From NCBI RefSeq assembly GCF_002973595.1, contig NZ_PVEO01000006.1:203663-267662 (forward strand): DNA of 64,000 bases. Reading direction: 5' to 3'. The translations under genes and the position numbers were made by a program. The stretch is from Jejuia pallidilutea. Its GTDB lineage: Bacteria > Bacteroidota > Bacteroidia > Flavobacteriales > Flavobacteriaceae. This document shows, piece after piece, positions 9,988-19,800 of the stretch; position 1 is the stretch's first letter, and each line of letters starts with the position of its first letter. Below the pieces are notes generated by a model. That model did no database searches and had not been told where the DNA came from. It saw nothing but the letters and a program-made list of their open reading frames with translations.

Positions 9988-12819
9988 ATGACTGAATTTG
10001 AAGAAAAAATTGAAGTAAAAGGTGCCAGAGTGCACAATTTAAAAAATATTGATGTTTCCATTCCTAGAGAGAAGCTAGTTGTAATTACTGGACTTTCAGG
10101 AAGTGGAAAATCCTCTTTAGCCTTCGATACCATTTATGCAGAAGGCCAACGTCGCTATATAGAAACGTTTTCGGCTTATGCGCGTCAATTTTTAGGAGGT
10201 TTAGAACGTCCTGATGTCGATAAAATTGATGGCTTATCACCCGTTATTGCCATAGAACAAAAAACAACTAGCAAATCCCCACGTTCTACCGTAGGCACCA
10301 TTACAGAAATATACGATTTTTTACGCTTATTATTTGCACGTGCAAGCGACGCCTACAGTTATAATACTGGCGATAAAATGGTAAGCTACAGCGATGAGCA
10401 AATTAAAGCGCTTATCTTAAAGGATTTTAAGGGGAAACGTATTAATATTTTAGCACCCGTAGTACGTTCTAGAAAAGGGCACTACCGCGAACTGTTCGAA
10501 CAAATAGCAAAACAAGGATTTGTTAAGGTAAGAACCGACGGCGAGATTAAAGACTTGGTGAAAGGCATGAAGCTAGATCGTTATAAAACCCACGATATAG
10601 AAATTGTTATAGACCGTTTGGTGGTGAATGAAGATGTAGATAACGCTAAAAGACTGTCTGAGAGCATTAATACTGCCATGTATCATGGTGATGATGTTTT
10701 AATGGTAATAGACCAAGATACGCAAGAAGCACGTTATTTTAGTAGAAGCTTAATGTGTCCATCCTCAGGGATTTCCTATCCAAATCCAGAACCCAACAAC
10801 TTTTCATTCAATTCACCCAAGGGCGCCTGCGCTAACTGCAATGGTATTGGTGAACTTTACCAAGTTAATGTAAACAAGATAATTCCAGACGATACATTAT
10901 CTATTAAAAATGGTGCTTTAGCCCCACATGGTCCAGAAAAGAAAAGTTGGATTTTTAAACAATTTGAAACTATAGCACAACGCTATAATTTTAAACTAAC
11001 CGATGCCTTTAAGGACATTCCAGAACAAGCCAAACAAGTTATTCTTTATGGAGGTAACGAAAAATTTTCTGTTGAAAGTAAAACACTTGGCGTAACTCGC
11101 GATTATAAAATAGATTTTGAAGGTGTTGCCAATTTTATAGAAAACCAATATAAAACCGCCGATTCTACATCGTTAAAGCGTTGGGCTAAAGAGTATATGG
11201 ATAAAATTAAATGTCCTGTATGCGAAGGTTCAAGGTTAAAAAAGGAATCGTTATACTTTAAAATAAATAACAAAAACATCGCAGAACTTGCTAATACCGA
11301 TATAGTTGAACTAGCAAAATGGTTTAGCGATCTGCACAACCACCTTTCTAGTACGCAATTAAAAATTGCTGAAGAAATTCTAAAGGAAATAAAGGCACGA
11401 TTACAATTTTTATTGGATGTAGGTTTAGATTATTTAGCATTAAATAGAAGTTCTAAATCACTTTCGGGTGGCGAAGCACAACGCATAAGGCTGGCTACCC
11501 AAATTGGCTCACAACTTGTAGGAGTACTTTATATTTTAGACGAACCCAGTATTGGCTTGCACCAACGCGATAACGAAAAATTAATTAATTCTCTAGTCTC
11601 CCTTAGAGATATTGGTAATTCTGTAATTGTTGTTGAACACGACAAAGATATGATAGAGCGTGCCGATTATGTTATAGACATAGGCCCTAAAGCAGGTAAA
11701 CATGGTGGAGAAATAATTAGTATTGGCAGCCCAGACGAACTAAAGACACACAATACGCTTACCGCCGATTATTTAAATGGCGCCAAAGCTATTGAAATAC
11801 CTAAAAAACGTCGTGAAGGAAATGGCAAATTTCTAGAACTCAAAGGCTGTACAGGAAACAACCTTAAAAACGTTTCTGTAAAATTTCCTCTGGGAAAAAT
11901 GATTGGCGTTACTGGTGTTTCTGGAAGCGGAAAATCTACATTAATTAACGAAACCTTATACCCTATTTTAAATGCCTATTATTTTAATGGTGTTAAAAAA
12001 CCGATGCCCTACAAAAGCATTAAGGGACTGGAACATATTGATAAGGTTATAGACATTAACCAATCTCCAATTGGAAGAACACCACGAAGCAATCCTGCAA
12101 CCTACACCAAAACCTTTGATGAAATTAGAAGCCTATTTGCTAAAGTACCAGAGGCAATGATAAGAGGTTATAAAGCTGGCAGGTTTAGTTTTAACGTAAC
12201 TGGAGGTCGCTGCGAAACCTGTAAGGGTGGCGGTTTACGTGTTATTGAAATGAATTTTTTGCCCGATGTATATGTAGAATGCGAAACATGCCAAGGTAAA
12301 CGCTTTAACAGAGAAACCCTAGAAATTAGGTACAAAGGAAAAAACATAAGCGATGTGTTGAACATGACCATTAATGAAGCTGTTGGTTTTTTTGAGCACA
12401 TACCTAAAATCTATAAAAAACTTAAAACCATCCAAGATGTTGGTTTAGGATATATTACACTTGGGCAACAAAGTACCACGCTTTCTGGAGGAGAGGCACA
12501 ACGTATTAAGCTAGCTACAGAACTAAGCAAACGAGATACAGGAAACACCTTCTATATTTTAGATGAGCCCACAACAGGATTGCATTTCGAGGATATTCGT
12601 GTATTAATGTTGGTACTAAATAAACTTGTAAATAAAGGCAATACGGTATTAATTATAGAGCACAATTTAGATGTTATTAAAACAGTAGATCATATTATTG
12701 ATATTGGTTACGAAGGCGGTAAAGGTGGCGGACAAATTGTTGTAGAGGGTACGCCAGAAGCAATTATTAAACACAAAAAAAGTTACACAGCTAAGTTTTT
12801 GAAAAAAGAATTACATTAA
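9988..12819 (+). CDS. uvrA: Excinuclease ABC subunit A
   Basis: 943-residue damage-recognition ATPase of nucleotide excision repair, working as a dimer with UvrB. It has two ABC modules: Walker A GLSGSGKSS (about 34-42) and GVSGSGKST (about 640), each with an SGGEAQRI signature. Zinc modules CPVCEGSRL and the CETCKGGG/CETCQGKRF pair are intact. The first zinc module keeps CANCNGIG, but its other half reads CPSSG instead of CPxCG, losing one cysteine. I recall the same change in other Bacteroidota UvrA. A five-codon reading frame (ATG at 9978) overlaps the start. Confidence 0.96.
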   Translation: MTEFEEKIEVKGARVHNLKNIDVSIPREKLVVITGLSGSGKSSLAFDTIYAEGQRRYIETFSAYARQFLGGLERPDVDKIDGLSPVIAIEQKTTSKSPRSTVGTITEIYDFLRLLFARASDAYSYNTGDKMVSYSDEQIKALILKDFKGKRINILAPVVRSRKGHYRELFEQIAKQGFVKVRTDGEIKDLVKGMKLDRYKTHDIEIVIDRLVVNEDVDNAKRLSESINTAMYHGDDVLMVIDQDTQEARYFSRSLMCPSSGISYPNPEPNNFSFNSPKGACANCNGIGELYQVNVNKIIPDDTLSIKNGALAPHGPEKKSWIFKQFETIAQRYNFKLTDAFKDIPEQAKQVILYGGNEKFSVESKTLGVTRDYKIDFEGVANFIENQYKTADSTSLKRWAKEYMDKIKCPVCEGSRLKKESLYFKINNKNIAELANTDIVELAKWFSDLHNHLSSTQLKIAEEILKEIKARLQFLLDVGLDYLALNRSSKSLSGGEAQRIRLATQIGSQLVGVLYILDEPSIGLHQRDNEKLINSLVSLRDIGNSVIVVEHDKDMIERADYVIDIGPKAGKHGGEIISIGSPDELKTHNTLTADYLNGAKAIEIPKKRREGNGKFLELKGCTGNNLKNVSVKFPLGKMIGVTGVSGSGKSTLINETLYPILNAYYFNGVKKPMPYKSIKGLEHIDKVIDINQSPIGRTPRSNPATYTKTFDEIRSLFAKVPEAMIRGYKAGRFSFNVTGGRCETCKGGGLRVIEMNFLPDVYVECETCQGKRFNRETLEIRYKGKNISDVLNMTINEAVGFFEHIPKIYKKLKTIQDVGLGYITLGQQSTTLSGGEAQRIKLATELSKRDTGNTFYILDEPTTGLHFEDIRVLMLVLNKLVNKGNTVLIIEHNLDVIKTVDHIIDIGYEGGKGGGQIVVEGTPEAIIKHKKSYTAKFLKKELH

Positions 12820-12853
12820 CAGGCTTAAATTACAATATATAGACATAAAACAA

Positions 12854-13540
12854 ATGAGAAAAGAACAACGAAATAAAGGGTGGAACGAAATAAAAACAAA
12901 CGACTCATGGGCCATATTTAAAATTATGGGAGAGTTTGTTTCTGGATTCGAAAAAATGAGCAAAATAGGCCCATGCGTATCTATATTTGGATCTGCAAGA
13001 ACAAAGCCAGATGACAAATATTACGAACTAACGGTAAAAGTGGCACAAAAAATAGTAGAATCTGGTTATGGCGTTATTACTGGTGGTGGACCAGGAATTA
13101 TGGAAGCAGGCAACAAAGGTGCACATTTAGGAGGCGGCACTTCTGTTGGTTTAAATATAGATTTACCTTTTGAACAACACGATAACCCCTATATTGACTC
13201 TGATAAAAGTTTAGATTTCGATTATTTCTTTGTACGAAAAGTAATGTTTGTTAAATATTCACAAGGTTTTGTAGTAATGCCTGGTGGTTTTGGTACTTTA
13301 GACGAGTTGTTTGAAGCTATGACACTAATACAAACACATAAAATAGAAAAATTTCCAATAATTCTTGTAGGGAAAAGCTTTTGGGGCGGACTAATAGATT
13401 GGGTAAAATCTACGTTATTAGAAAATGGTAATATCAGTCCTAAAGACATGGATTTAATTCATTTGGTAGACACTGAAGATGAGGTAATTTCAATCTTAGA
13501 CGCATTTTACCAAGAATCAACATTAACTCCAAACTTCTAA
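12854..13540 (+). CDS. LOG-family (TIGR00730) nucleotide 5'-monophosphate phosphoribohydrolase
   Basis: 228 residues with the lysine-decarboxylase-like Rossmann fold of the LOG family. It shows SIFGSARTKPDD near the N-terminus, GVITGGGPGIMEA, and the diagnostic PGGFGTLDE at about residues 143-151. Family members cleave cytokinin-type or purine nucleoside monophosphates to free base and ribose-5-P. The old label 'lysine decarboxylase' is wrong for such proteins. It follows uvrA by only 34 bases and is probably co-transcribed. The natural substrate here is unknown. Confidence 0.88.
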   Translation: MRKEQRNKGWNEIKTNDSWAIFKIMGEFVSGFEKMSKIGPCVSIFGSARTKPDDKYYELTVKVAQKIVESGYGVITGGGPGIMEAGNKGAHLGGGTSVGLNIDLPFEQHDNPYIDSDKSLDFDYFFVRKVMFVKYSQGFVVMPGGFGTLDELFEAMTLIQTHKIEKFPIILVGKSFWGGLIDWVKSTLLENGNISPKDMDLIHLVDTEDEVISILDAFYQESTLTPNF

Positions 13541-13632
13541 TTTGTACCACATATCTAATAACCAAGGATTAAATGTTATAATTCATTATATTACAGCGCC
13601 TTAAAACAAATCTTGTAAACTAAAAGTATAAT

Positions 13633-16464
13633 TTGAAGTTCAGTTTTTTAACTTACTTATCACTATTAACCTGCGTTTTATTAGGTTATGGTCAAAACAA
13701 TATCCACATTAAAGCCAAATTTAATGTGGAGAATCAGCGTATTGACATTAACCAAACCATAACGTATAAAAACACTTCAAAAGACACGCTAAAAACCATC
13801 TATCTTAATGACTGGAATAATAGTTACGCTACAAAAAAAACAGATTTAGCAAAACGATTAGCCGATGAATATGTTAATAGATTTCATTTAGCAAAAAGCG
13901 AAGAGCGAGGCTATTCTGCCGTAACCTCTATAATTCAAGATAAGGACACTATACCGTTTACGAGATTAAAACATCAAATAGATATTATTGAAGTAGAGCT
14001 TTTAAAACCTTTATTACCTAACGAGACCTACACCATAAAACTTAATTATATTGTTAAAATCCCTAGTAATACATTTACTAGCTATGGTTATACTAAAGAA
14101 AACAATTTCAATTTAAGATATTGGTATATTACACCTGCTGTTTATGATACTGAATGGCAATACTTTAGCAATAAAAATTTAAACGATTTATTTATACCAA
14201 AATCTGATATAACACTAGAGTTAACCTATCCTAAAAACTACACATTAACATCAGAATTAAACGTTGTAGAATCCTTAGAAAACAATGGAGTTAATACTAC
14301 TGTTTTACAAGGAAAAGACCGTAATAGCAATAAGTTATACCTAAGTAAAGCCTCTAAATTCAAATCTATAAAAAATGATAAAATAGAGTTGGTTTCAGAT
14401 TTATATGACAATAACTTACAAGTTGTAGATAAAGTGCTAATTAACGACAAGATTATGAATTACATTTTTGATAATCTTGGGCCTTATCCTCATGAAAAAT
14501 TACTGCTTACTGAAATTGATAATGCTAACGACCCTGTATATGGCTTAACATCACTTCCCAAGTTTTTACAACCATTTCCAGATACTTTTGAATACGAAAT
14601 GCGCTTACTAAAAGTGGCTTTACGTAATTATTTAGAAAATACCTTAATGGTAAATCCAAGAACAGACCATTGGTTGTTGGACGGTATTCAAATTTATTTT
14701 CTAATGAAATATGTGGAAGACCATTACCCGAATACAAAATTTTTAGGAAAACTAGCTGATATTTGGGGAATTAGATCTTTTCACGCTGCAGATTTGCACT
14801 ATAACGAAAAGTATAACCTCGCCTATATGAATATGGCAAGAACCAACAGGGACCAACCATTAGCAATGCAAAAAGATTCTTTGCTTAAATTTAATAGCAA
14901 CATTGCTAACAAATATAAGGCTGGTATTGGTTTAAAATACCTAGACGATTTTATTAATCATGATGTTTTCGAAGATGCTATTAAGCCGTTTTTAAAGGAA
15001 AACAGTTTGAAACACACTTCTTCTGAAGATTTTGAAACATTCTTAAAATCTAGAACAGAAAAAGATATCGATTGGTTTTTTGAAGATTACATTAAAACCA
15101 GAAAAAAAATTGATTTTAAAATAAAAGATGTTGAAAAAACCGAAGACTCCATTACACTAACCATTAAAAATAAGCGGCACAACAATATGCCTGTATCGTT
15201 ATACACCTTAAGTAACGATAGTGTTATTTCTAAATATTGGATAGAAAATATTGGTAGCGAAAAAACCTTGACCATACCTAGAAACGAAGCTGATAAACTG
15301 GTGCTAAACTACAATAATGCCGCTCCAGAATTTAATCTTCGTGATAACTGGAAATCACTTAAAGGTTTCTTTTTTAACAACAAACCATTACAATTTAGGC
15401 TGTTTAAAGATGTGGAAGACCCTTACTACAATCAAGTATTCTTTATGCCCATTATAGAATTTAATAATATATACGATGGATTAAATTTAGGAATGAAGGT
15501 ATATAATGGCACCTTACTAAGACGAAATTTAAAGTACAAAATACAACCACAATATTCACTTGGCTCTAAATCTATTACTGGAGCAGTATCTGCTTTAATG
15601 ACGCATAATATTGAAAACAGTAACTTATACGCCATAACCTACGGAGCAAGCTTTGGGTACAACTCCTATGCCGAAGATTTATTTGTAAGGCGCATAATTC
15701 CTTCGGTTTCGTTTTTCTTTAGAGAAGATAACGATTTTAGGTCTAACAAAAGAAAACTACTGCGGTTTAGGTTTTTAGATTTTAATAGAGATAGAGACCC
15801 GTTAAACCCCAACAGCAGCGACGAACCCAACTACAGCGTATTTAATGCCAGATATATTCACTCTAACGATAATTTAATTAACTACAGTAAATGGTATACC
15901 GATTTTCAATTAGCTAGAACTTTTAGTAAAGTATCCTTTAACTATGAATTCAGGAAACTATTTGAAAGTAATAGGCAGCTAAACGTTAGGTTTTTTACAG
16001 GAATATTTCTAGAAAACAATAACGATTTAGGCTCTAACTACTTTAGTTTTGCATTAGACCGACCAACAGACTACCTCTTTGAGTACAACTACCTAGGGCG
16101 TTCTGAAGCTTCAGGTATTTTTAGCCAACAATTTATAGAAGCAGAAGGTGGCTTTAAATCAAAACTAGAAGTACCTTTTGCTAACCAATGGATGAGCACC
16201 GCAAATGTAAGCACCACACTTTGGAAATATGTTTTGGCCTATGGTGATTTTGGGCTAGTGAAAAATAAATTTAACAATCCTAAATTTGTTTACGATTCTG
16301 GTATTCGTATAAATTTGGTAACCGATTATTTTGAGATTTACTTTCCTATTTACTCCAACCTAGGTTGGGAAATAGCTCAACCCAGTTACGATCAGAAAAT
16401 ACGTTTTAAATTCACTGTAGATCCAGAATCGCTTTTAGGATTATTTAGAAGGCGCTGGTATTAA
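13633..16464 (+). CDS. M1-peptidase-like protein lacking HEXXH, with C-terminal beta-barrel-like region
   Basis: 943 residues, read from a TTG start because no in-frame ATG precedes the signal peptide (MKFSFLTYLSLLTCVLLGYG). Residues 20-500 follow the layout of gluzincin M1 aminopeptidases: an N-terminal beta domain, then a helical domain. At the active site the zinc motif is absent: LRNYLENTL stands where HEXXH is expected, and DHWLLDGIQIY (about 345-355) replaces WLxEG. Residues from about 600 are alternating aromatic beta strands ending in RRRWY, which looks like an outer-membrane barrel. It is probably a non-peptidase surface protein; substrate and role are unknown. Confidence 0.75.
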   Translation: MKFSFLTYLSLLTCVLLGYGQNNIHIKAKFNVENQRIDINQTITYKNTSKDTLKTIYLNDWNNSYATKKTDLAKRLADEYVNRFHLAKSEERGYSAVTSIIQDKDTIPFTRLKHQIDIIEVELLKPLLPNETYTIKLNYIVKIPSNTFTSYGYTKENNFNLRYWYITPAVYDTEWQYFSNKNLNDLFIPKSDITLELTYPKNYTLTSELNVVESLENNGVNTTVLQGKDRNSNKLYLSKASKFKSIKNDKIELVSDLYDNNLQVVDKVLINDKIMNYIFDNLGPYPHEKLLLTEIDNANDPVYGLTSLPKFLQPFPDTFEYEMRLLKVALRNYLENTLMVNPRTDHWLLDGIQIYFLMKYVEDHYPNTKFLGKLADIWGIRSFHAADLHYNEKYNLAYMNMARTNRDQPLAMQKDSLLKFNSNIANKYKAGIGLKYLDDFINHDVFEDAIKPFLKENSLKHTSSEDFETFLKSRTEKDIDWFFEDYIKTRKKIDFKIKDVEKTEDSITLTIKNKRHNNMPVSLYTLSNDSVISKYWIENIGSEKTLTIPRNEADKLVLNYNNAAPEFNLRDNWKSLKGFFFNNKPLQFRLFKDVEDPYYNQVFFMPIIEFNNIYDGLNLGMKVYNGTLLRRNLKYKIQPQYSLGSKSITGAVSALMTHNIENSNLYAITYGASFGYNSYAEDLFVRRIIPSVSFFFREDNDFRSNKRKLLRFRFLDFNRDRDPLNPNSSDEPNYSVFNARYIHSNDNLINYSKWYTDFQLARTFSKVSFNYEFRKLFESNRQLNVRFFTGIFLENNNDLGSNYFSFALDRPTDYLFEYNYLGRSEASGIFSQQFIEAEGGFKSKLEVPFANQWMSTANVSTTLWKYVLAYGDFGLVKNKFNNPKFVYDSGIRINLVTDYFEIYFPIYSNLGWEIAQPSYDQKIRFKFTVDPESLLGLFRRRWY

Positions 16465-16566
16465 ATTATTGTTATATTTAATATTGTTTTATTAATAATA
16501 ATTTAAAAAAAATAGCTTATTATCTACATTATTATATTTTTCACATATTTTTAAGAAATAATTTAA

Positions 16567-16597
16567 TTGTAAAACTCCTTTAAATTCCTTAATTTTG
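16567..16597 (+). promoter_or_regulatory. Promoter of the fused E1 dehydrogenase gene
   Basis: The -7 box TAATTTTG (16590-16597) matches TAnnTTTG; TTG at 16567-16569, 20 bases before it, serves as -33. The start codon follows 25 bases later. Confidence 0.6.
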
Positions 16598-16622
16598 CAT
16601 GCGTTCTTAACTAACTTAACTC

Positions 16623-19034
16623 ATGCAATCACTAACCGATTTGAAAGACAACATATCATTTGACGATTTTAAAGCCGAAGTTTTAAACGATTATAAAATA
16701 GCTGTTCAGAGTCGGGAATGTAGTTTGTTGGGTAGACGTGAGGTGCTCACCGGAAAAGCAAAATTTGGAATTTTTGGAGATGGTAAAGAAGTACCGCAAT
16801 TAGCAATGGCTAAAGCTTTTAAGAAAGGCGATTGGCGCTCTGGCTATTACAGAGATCAAACTTTTATGATGGCTATTGGTGAGCTTACCGTAGAACAGTT
16901 CTTCGCAGGGTTATATGCCAATACAAACTTAGAGTTAGAACCCATGTCTGCCGGTCGCCAAATGGGTGGTCACTTCGTAACGCACAGTATTGACGAAAAT
17001 GGCAATTGGAAAGATTTAACCAAACAATACAATTCTAGTGCAGACATCTCTCCTACTGCAGGACAAATGCCACGCCTTTTAGGTTTAGCGCAAGCTTCAA
17101 AAGTATTTAAGGAACTTAAGGATATTAATGCCAAAAGGTTATCAGTAAATGGTAATGAGGTAGCCTGGGGCACAATAGGTAATGCAAGTACTAGCGAAGG
17201 TTTATTTTTTGAGACCATTAATGCTGCCGGTGTACTACAAGTACCAATGGTTACCAGTATATGGGATGACGAATATGGTATTTCCGTTCATGCAAAATAT
17301 CAAACCACAAAAGAAAATATTTCTGAAATCCTAAAAGGGTTTCAAAGAGATAAAACACATAAAGGGTTTGAAATTCTGCGTGTTAAAGGTTGGGATTATG
17401 CCAATTTAATTGAAACTTACCAAGAGGCAAGCATTATTGCACGAGAAGAACATGTGCCCGTATTAATTCATGTTACAGAATTAACACAACCCCAAGGACA
17501 TTCTACTTCTGGTTCTCACGAACGCTATAAAAGTGGCGAACGTTTACAATGGGAATCTGCCAACGATTGCAACAAGAAAATGCGGGAGTGGATTATTGAA
17601 AGCGGTATAGCAACTAACGAAACGTTAACCGATATAGAGCGCACCATTAAACGTGAGGTAAAACAAAGCAAAACAAAAGCGTGGAACACCTTTTTAGCAC
17701 CAATAAAAAAAGAGCAGAAAGAAATAATTGACCTGCTAGAAAAATTAGCAAAAACTAATACTAATGGCGTTTTTATATCTAAACTTAAAGATACGCTTGC
17801 AGCAATAAACGAGCCTACACGCAAGGATATTTTATCTAACGCCAGAAAAGCAATACGCTATACTATTGGTGAGACTTCAGAGGAAAGTACAAAACTTAAG
17901 AAGTGGATAAATAAAAATATAAAAGAACAGCAACCTGAGTTTAGCTCGCATTTATTCTGCGAAACAGATAGGTCTGCCTTAAACGTATCGGAAGTAAAAC
18001 CAATTTTTGATGATGCTTCTGAACTAGTGGATGGCAGGATTATTATCCGTGATAATTTTGATACTATTTTTAATAAATATCCCGAAACTTTAATATTTGG
18101 CGAAGACACAGGAAACATTGGTGATGTAAACCAAGGGTTAGAAGGCCTTCAGGCAAAATACGGGGAATTACGTGTGGCCGATACCGGTATACGAGAAGCC
18201 ACAATTATTGGACAAGGCATTGGTATGGCGCTAAGAGGCTTACGCCCTATTGCAGAAATTCAATATTTAGATTATGTTCTGTACGCATTACACGTAATTA
18301 GCGACGACCTAGCCACACTACATTACAGAACCAAAGGTAGGCAAAAAGCACCATTAATAATAAGAACCCGAGGGCATCGTTTAGAAGGAATTTGGCATTC
18401 TGGTTCCCAAATGGGAGGTTTATTAAACTTAATACGCGGTGTTTTGGTTTTAGTACCAAGAAACATGACCAAAGCTGCTGGATTTTACAACACACTTTTA
18501 GAAGGCGACGATCCTGCATTGGTTGTAGAATGCTTAAATGGTTATCGTTTAAAAGAAAGACGACCAAATAATATGGGCAACTTTAAAACACCCATTGGTG
18601 TAGTAGAAACCCTAAAAGAAGGCACAGATATTACTTTAGTGTCTTACGGTTCTACATTACGTTTGGTAGAACAGGCAGTTAAAGAGCTTTTATCTGTGGG
18701 TATAGATGCAGAGGTTATCGATATACAGTCTTTAATTCCTTTTGATATTCATCATGATATTGTAAAAAGTATAGCCAAAACCAACCGTGTTATGGTAATA
18801 GATGAAGATGTACCAGGTGGTGCTTCAGCTTATATTTTAGACAAAATTTTAAACACTCAAAATGCGTTTCAGTATTTAGATGGTAGCCCAAAAACCTTAT
18901 CAGCAAAACCACATCGTCCTGCCTATGGAAATGATGGAGACTATTTTTCCAAACCATCTGTTGAAGATATTTTTGAAGCCGTTTATGAGGTTATGCACGA
19001 ATTGAGTCCTAGTAATTTTCCAAAATTGCGATAA
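16623..19034 (+). CDS. 2-oxoacid dehydrogenase E1, alpha and beta subunits fused
   Basis: 803 residues. The N-terminal half (to about 410) is a thiamine-diphosphate-binding E1 alpha domain, with the TPP motif region GNASTSEGLFFETINAAG. The C-terminal half (about 455-803) is E1 beta, with IFGEDTGNIGDVNQG, ADTGIREATIIGQGIGMA and the C-terminal transketolase domain. Fused E1 of this kind is common in Flavobacteriia and is usually assigned to branched-chain 2-oxoacid dehydrogenase, decarboxylating leucine, isoleucine and valine keto acids. No E2 or E3 gene is nearby. Pyruvate as substrate cannot be ruled out. Confidence 0.88.
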   Translation: MQSLTDLKDNISFDDFKAEVLNDYKIAVQSRECSLLGRREVLTGKAKFGIFGDGKEVPQLAMAKAFKKGDWRSGYYRDQTFMMAIGELTVEQFFAGLYANTNLELEPMSAGRQMGGHFVTHSIDENGNWKDLTKQYNSSADISPTAGQMPRLLGLAQASKVFKELKDINAKRLSVNGNEVAWGTIGNASTSEGLFFETINAAGVLQVPMVTSIWDDEYGISVHAKYQTTKENISEILKGFQRDKTHKGFEILRVKGWDYANLIETYQEASIIAREEHVPVLIHVTELTQPQGHSTSGSHERYKSGERLQWESANDCNKKMREWIIESGIATNETLTDIERTIKREVKQSKTKAWNTFLAPIKKEQKEIIDLLEKLAKTNTNGVFISKLKDTLAAINEPTRKDILSNARKAIRYTIGETSEESTKLKKWINKNIKEQQPEFSSHLFCETDRSALNVSEVKPIFDDASELVDGRIIIRDNFDTIFNKYPETLIFGEDTGNIGDVNQGLEGLQAKYGELRVADTGIREATIIGQGIGMALRGLRPIAEIQYLDYVLYALHVISDDLATLHYRTKGRQKAPLIIRTRGHRLEGIWHSGSQMGGLLNLIRGVLVLVPRNMTKAAGFYNTLLEGDDPALVVECLNGYRLKERRPNNMGNFKTPIGVVETLKEGTDITLVSYGSTLRLVEQAVKELLSVGIDAEVIDIQSLIPFDIHHDIVKSIAKTNRVMVIDEDVPGGASAYILDKILNTQNAFQYLDGSPKTLSAKPHRPAYGNDGDYFSKPSVEDIFEAVYEVMHELSPSNFPKLR

Positions 19035-19100
19035 TAGTACTGTAAGCATAATAACATCAAGAATCTTTTTCAAATATTGCAAAGTGCAACGTATAGTCAA

Positions 19101-19132
19101 TTTTGCACTCTTAAATGCTCTGTTTATCTTTA
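19101..19132 (+). promoter_or_regulatory. Promoter that fixes the start of the next gene
   Basis: TTTTG (19101-19105) and TATCTTTA (19125-19132) form a -33/-7 pair with about 19 bases between. An in-frame ATG at 19115 lies inside this promoter, so the start at 19151 is the more likely one. Confidence 0.5.
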
Positions 19133-19150
19133 GCACAAACAGAAAAAAAT

Positions 19151-19624
19151 ATGAAAGCCGTAAACCTTCCAGAAATAAAAAAAGAACTTAACACGCTTTC
19201 CAGTACCGAATTACAACAACTCTGTTTACGGTTAGCACGATTTAAAAAAGAGAATAAAGAACTGTTAACTTATCTTTTGTTTGAATCGCATAACGAAAGC
19301 GGCTACATAGCTACTGTAAAAGCTTTTATAGACGAGGAGTTTGAAGTGATTAACACCAATAATTTTTACTACATAAAAAAAAGTATTCGTAAAATACTAC
19401 GCAATGTAAAAAAGTTTATTCGTTACTCACAACAAAAGGAAACCGAGGTAGAACTTCTACTCTATTTTTGTGAAAAACTTAAGGTATTTTCACCTAGCAT
19501 AAAACGAAGCACACAGCTACAAAATATGTACAATAGGCAGATACTTTTAGCTAAAAAAACTATAGCTAAACTACATGAAGACTTGCAATACGATTATAAT
19601 GTAATGCTCGAAGATTTAGAGTGA
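19151..19624 (+). CDS. Conserved-looking helical protein, function unknown
   Basis: 157 residues from the ATG at 19151 (MKAVNLPEIKKEL). The protein is charged, almost all helical, with no signal or membrane segment. Stretches such as KELNTLSSTELQQLCLRLAR, FIDEEFEVINTNNFYYIKKS and KVFSPSIKRSTQLQNMYNRQ suggest a four-helix-type cytosolic protein. I recall similar uncharacterised proteins in Flavobacteriaceae but cannot name the family. An ATG at 19115 would add 12 residues but lies in the likely promoter. It stands alone between E1 and hdeD. Confidence 0.75.
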   Translation: MKAVNLPEIKKELNTLSSTELQQLCLRLARFKKENKELLTYLLFESHNESGYIATVKAFIDEEFEVINTNNFYYIKKSIRKILRNVKKFIRYSQQKETEVELLLYFCEKLKVFSPSIKRSTQLQNMYNRQILLAKKTIAKLHEDLQYDYNVMLEDLE

Positions 19625-19800
19625 TTTTTCAAACATTAGGCTACAACTTATAATATAAATTTGATTTGTAAAAATATTCAACTAAGTTTGTTTAATTTAC
19701 GATATACAATGACTTTAAATAAGCAGCTCTAAAAATAAAATAATTTTATATCCTTAAAAGTTAATGGTATTTTAAAGACGTTAAAAACTTAATGGTAATT

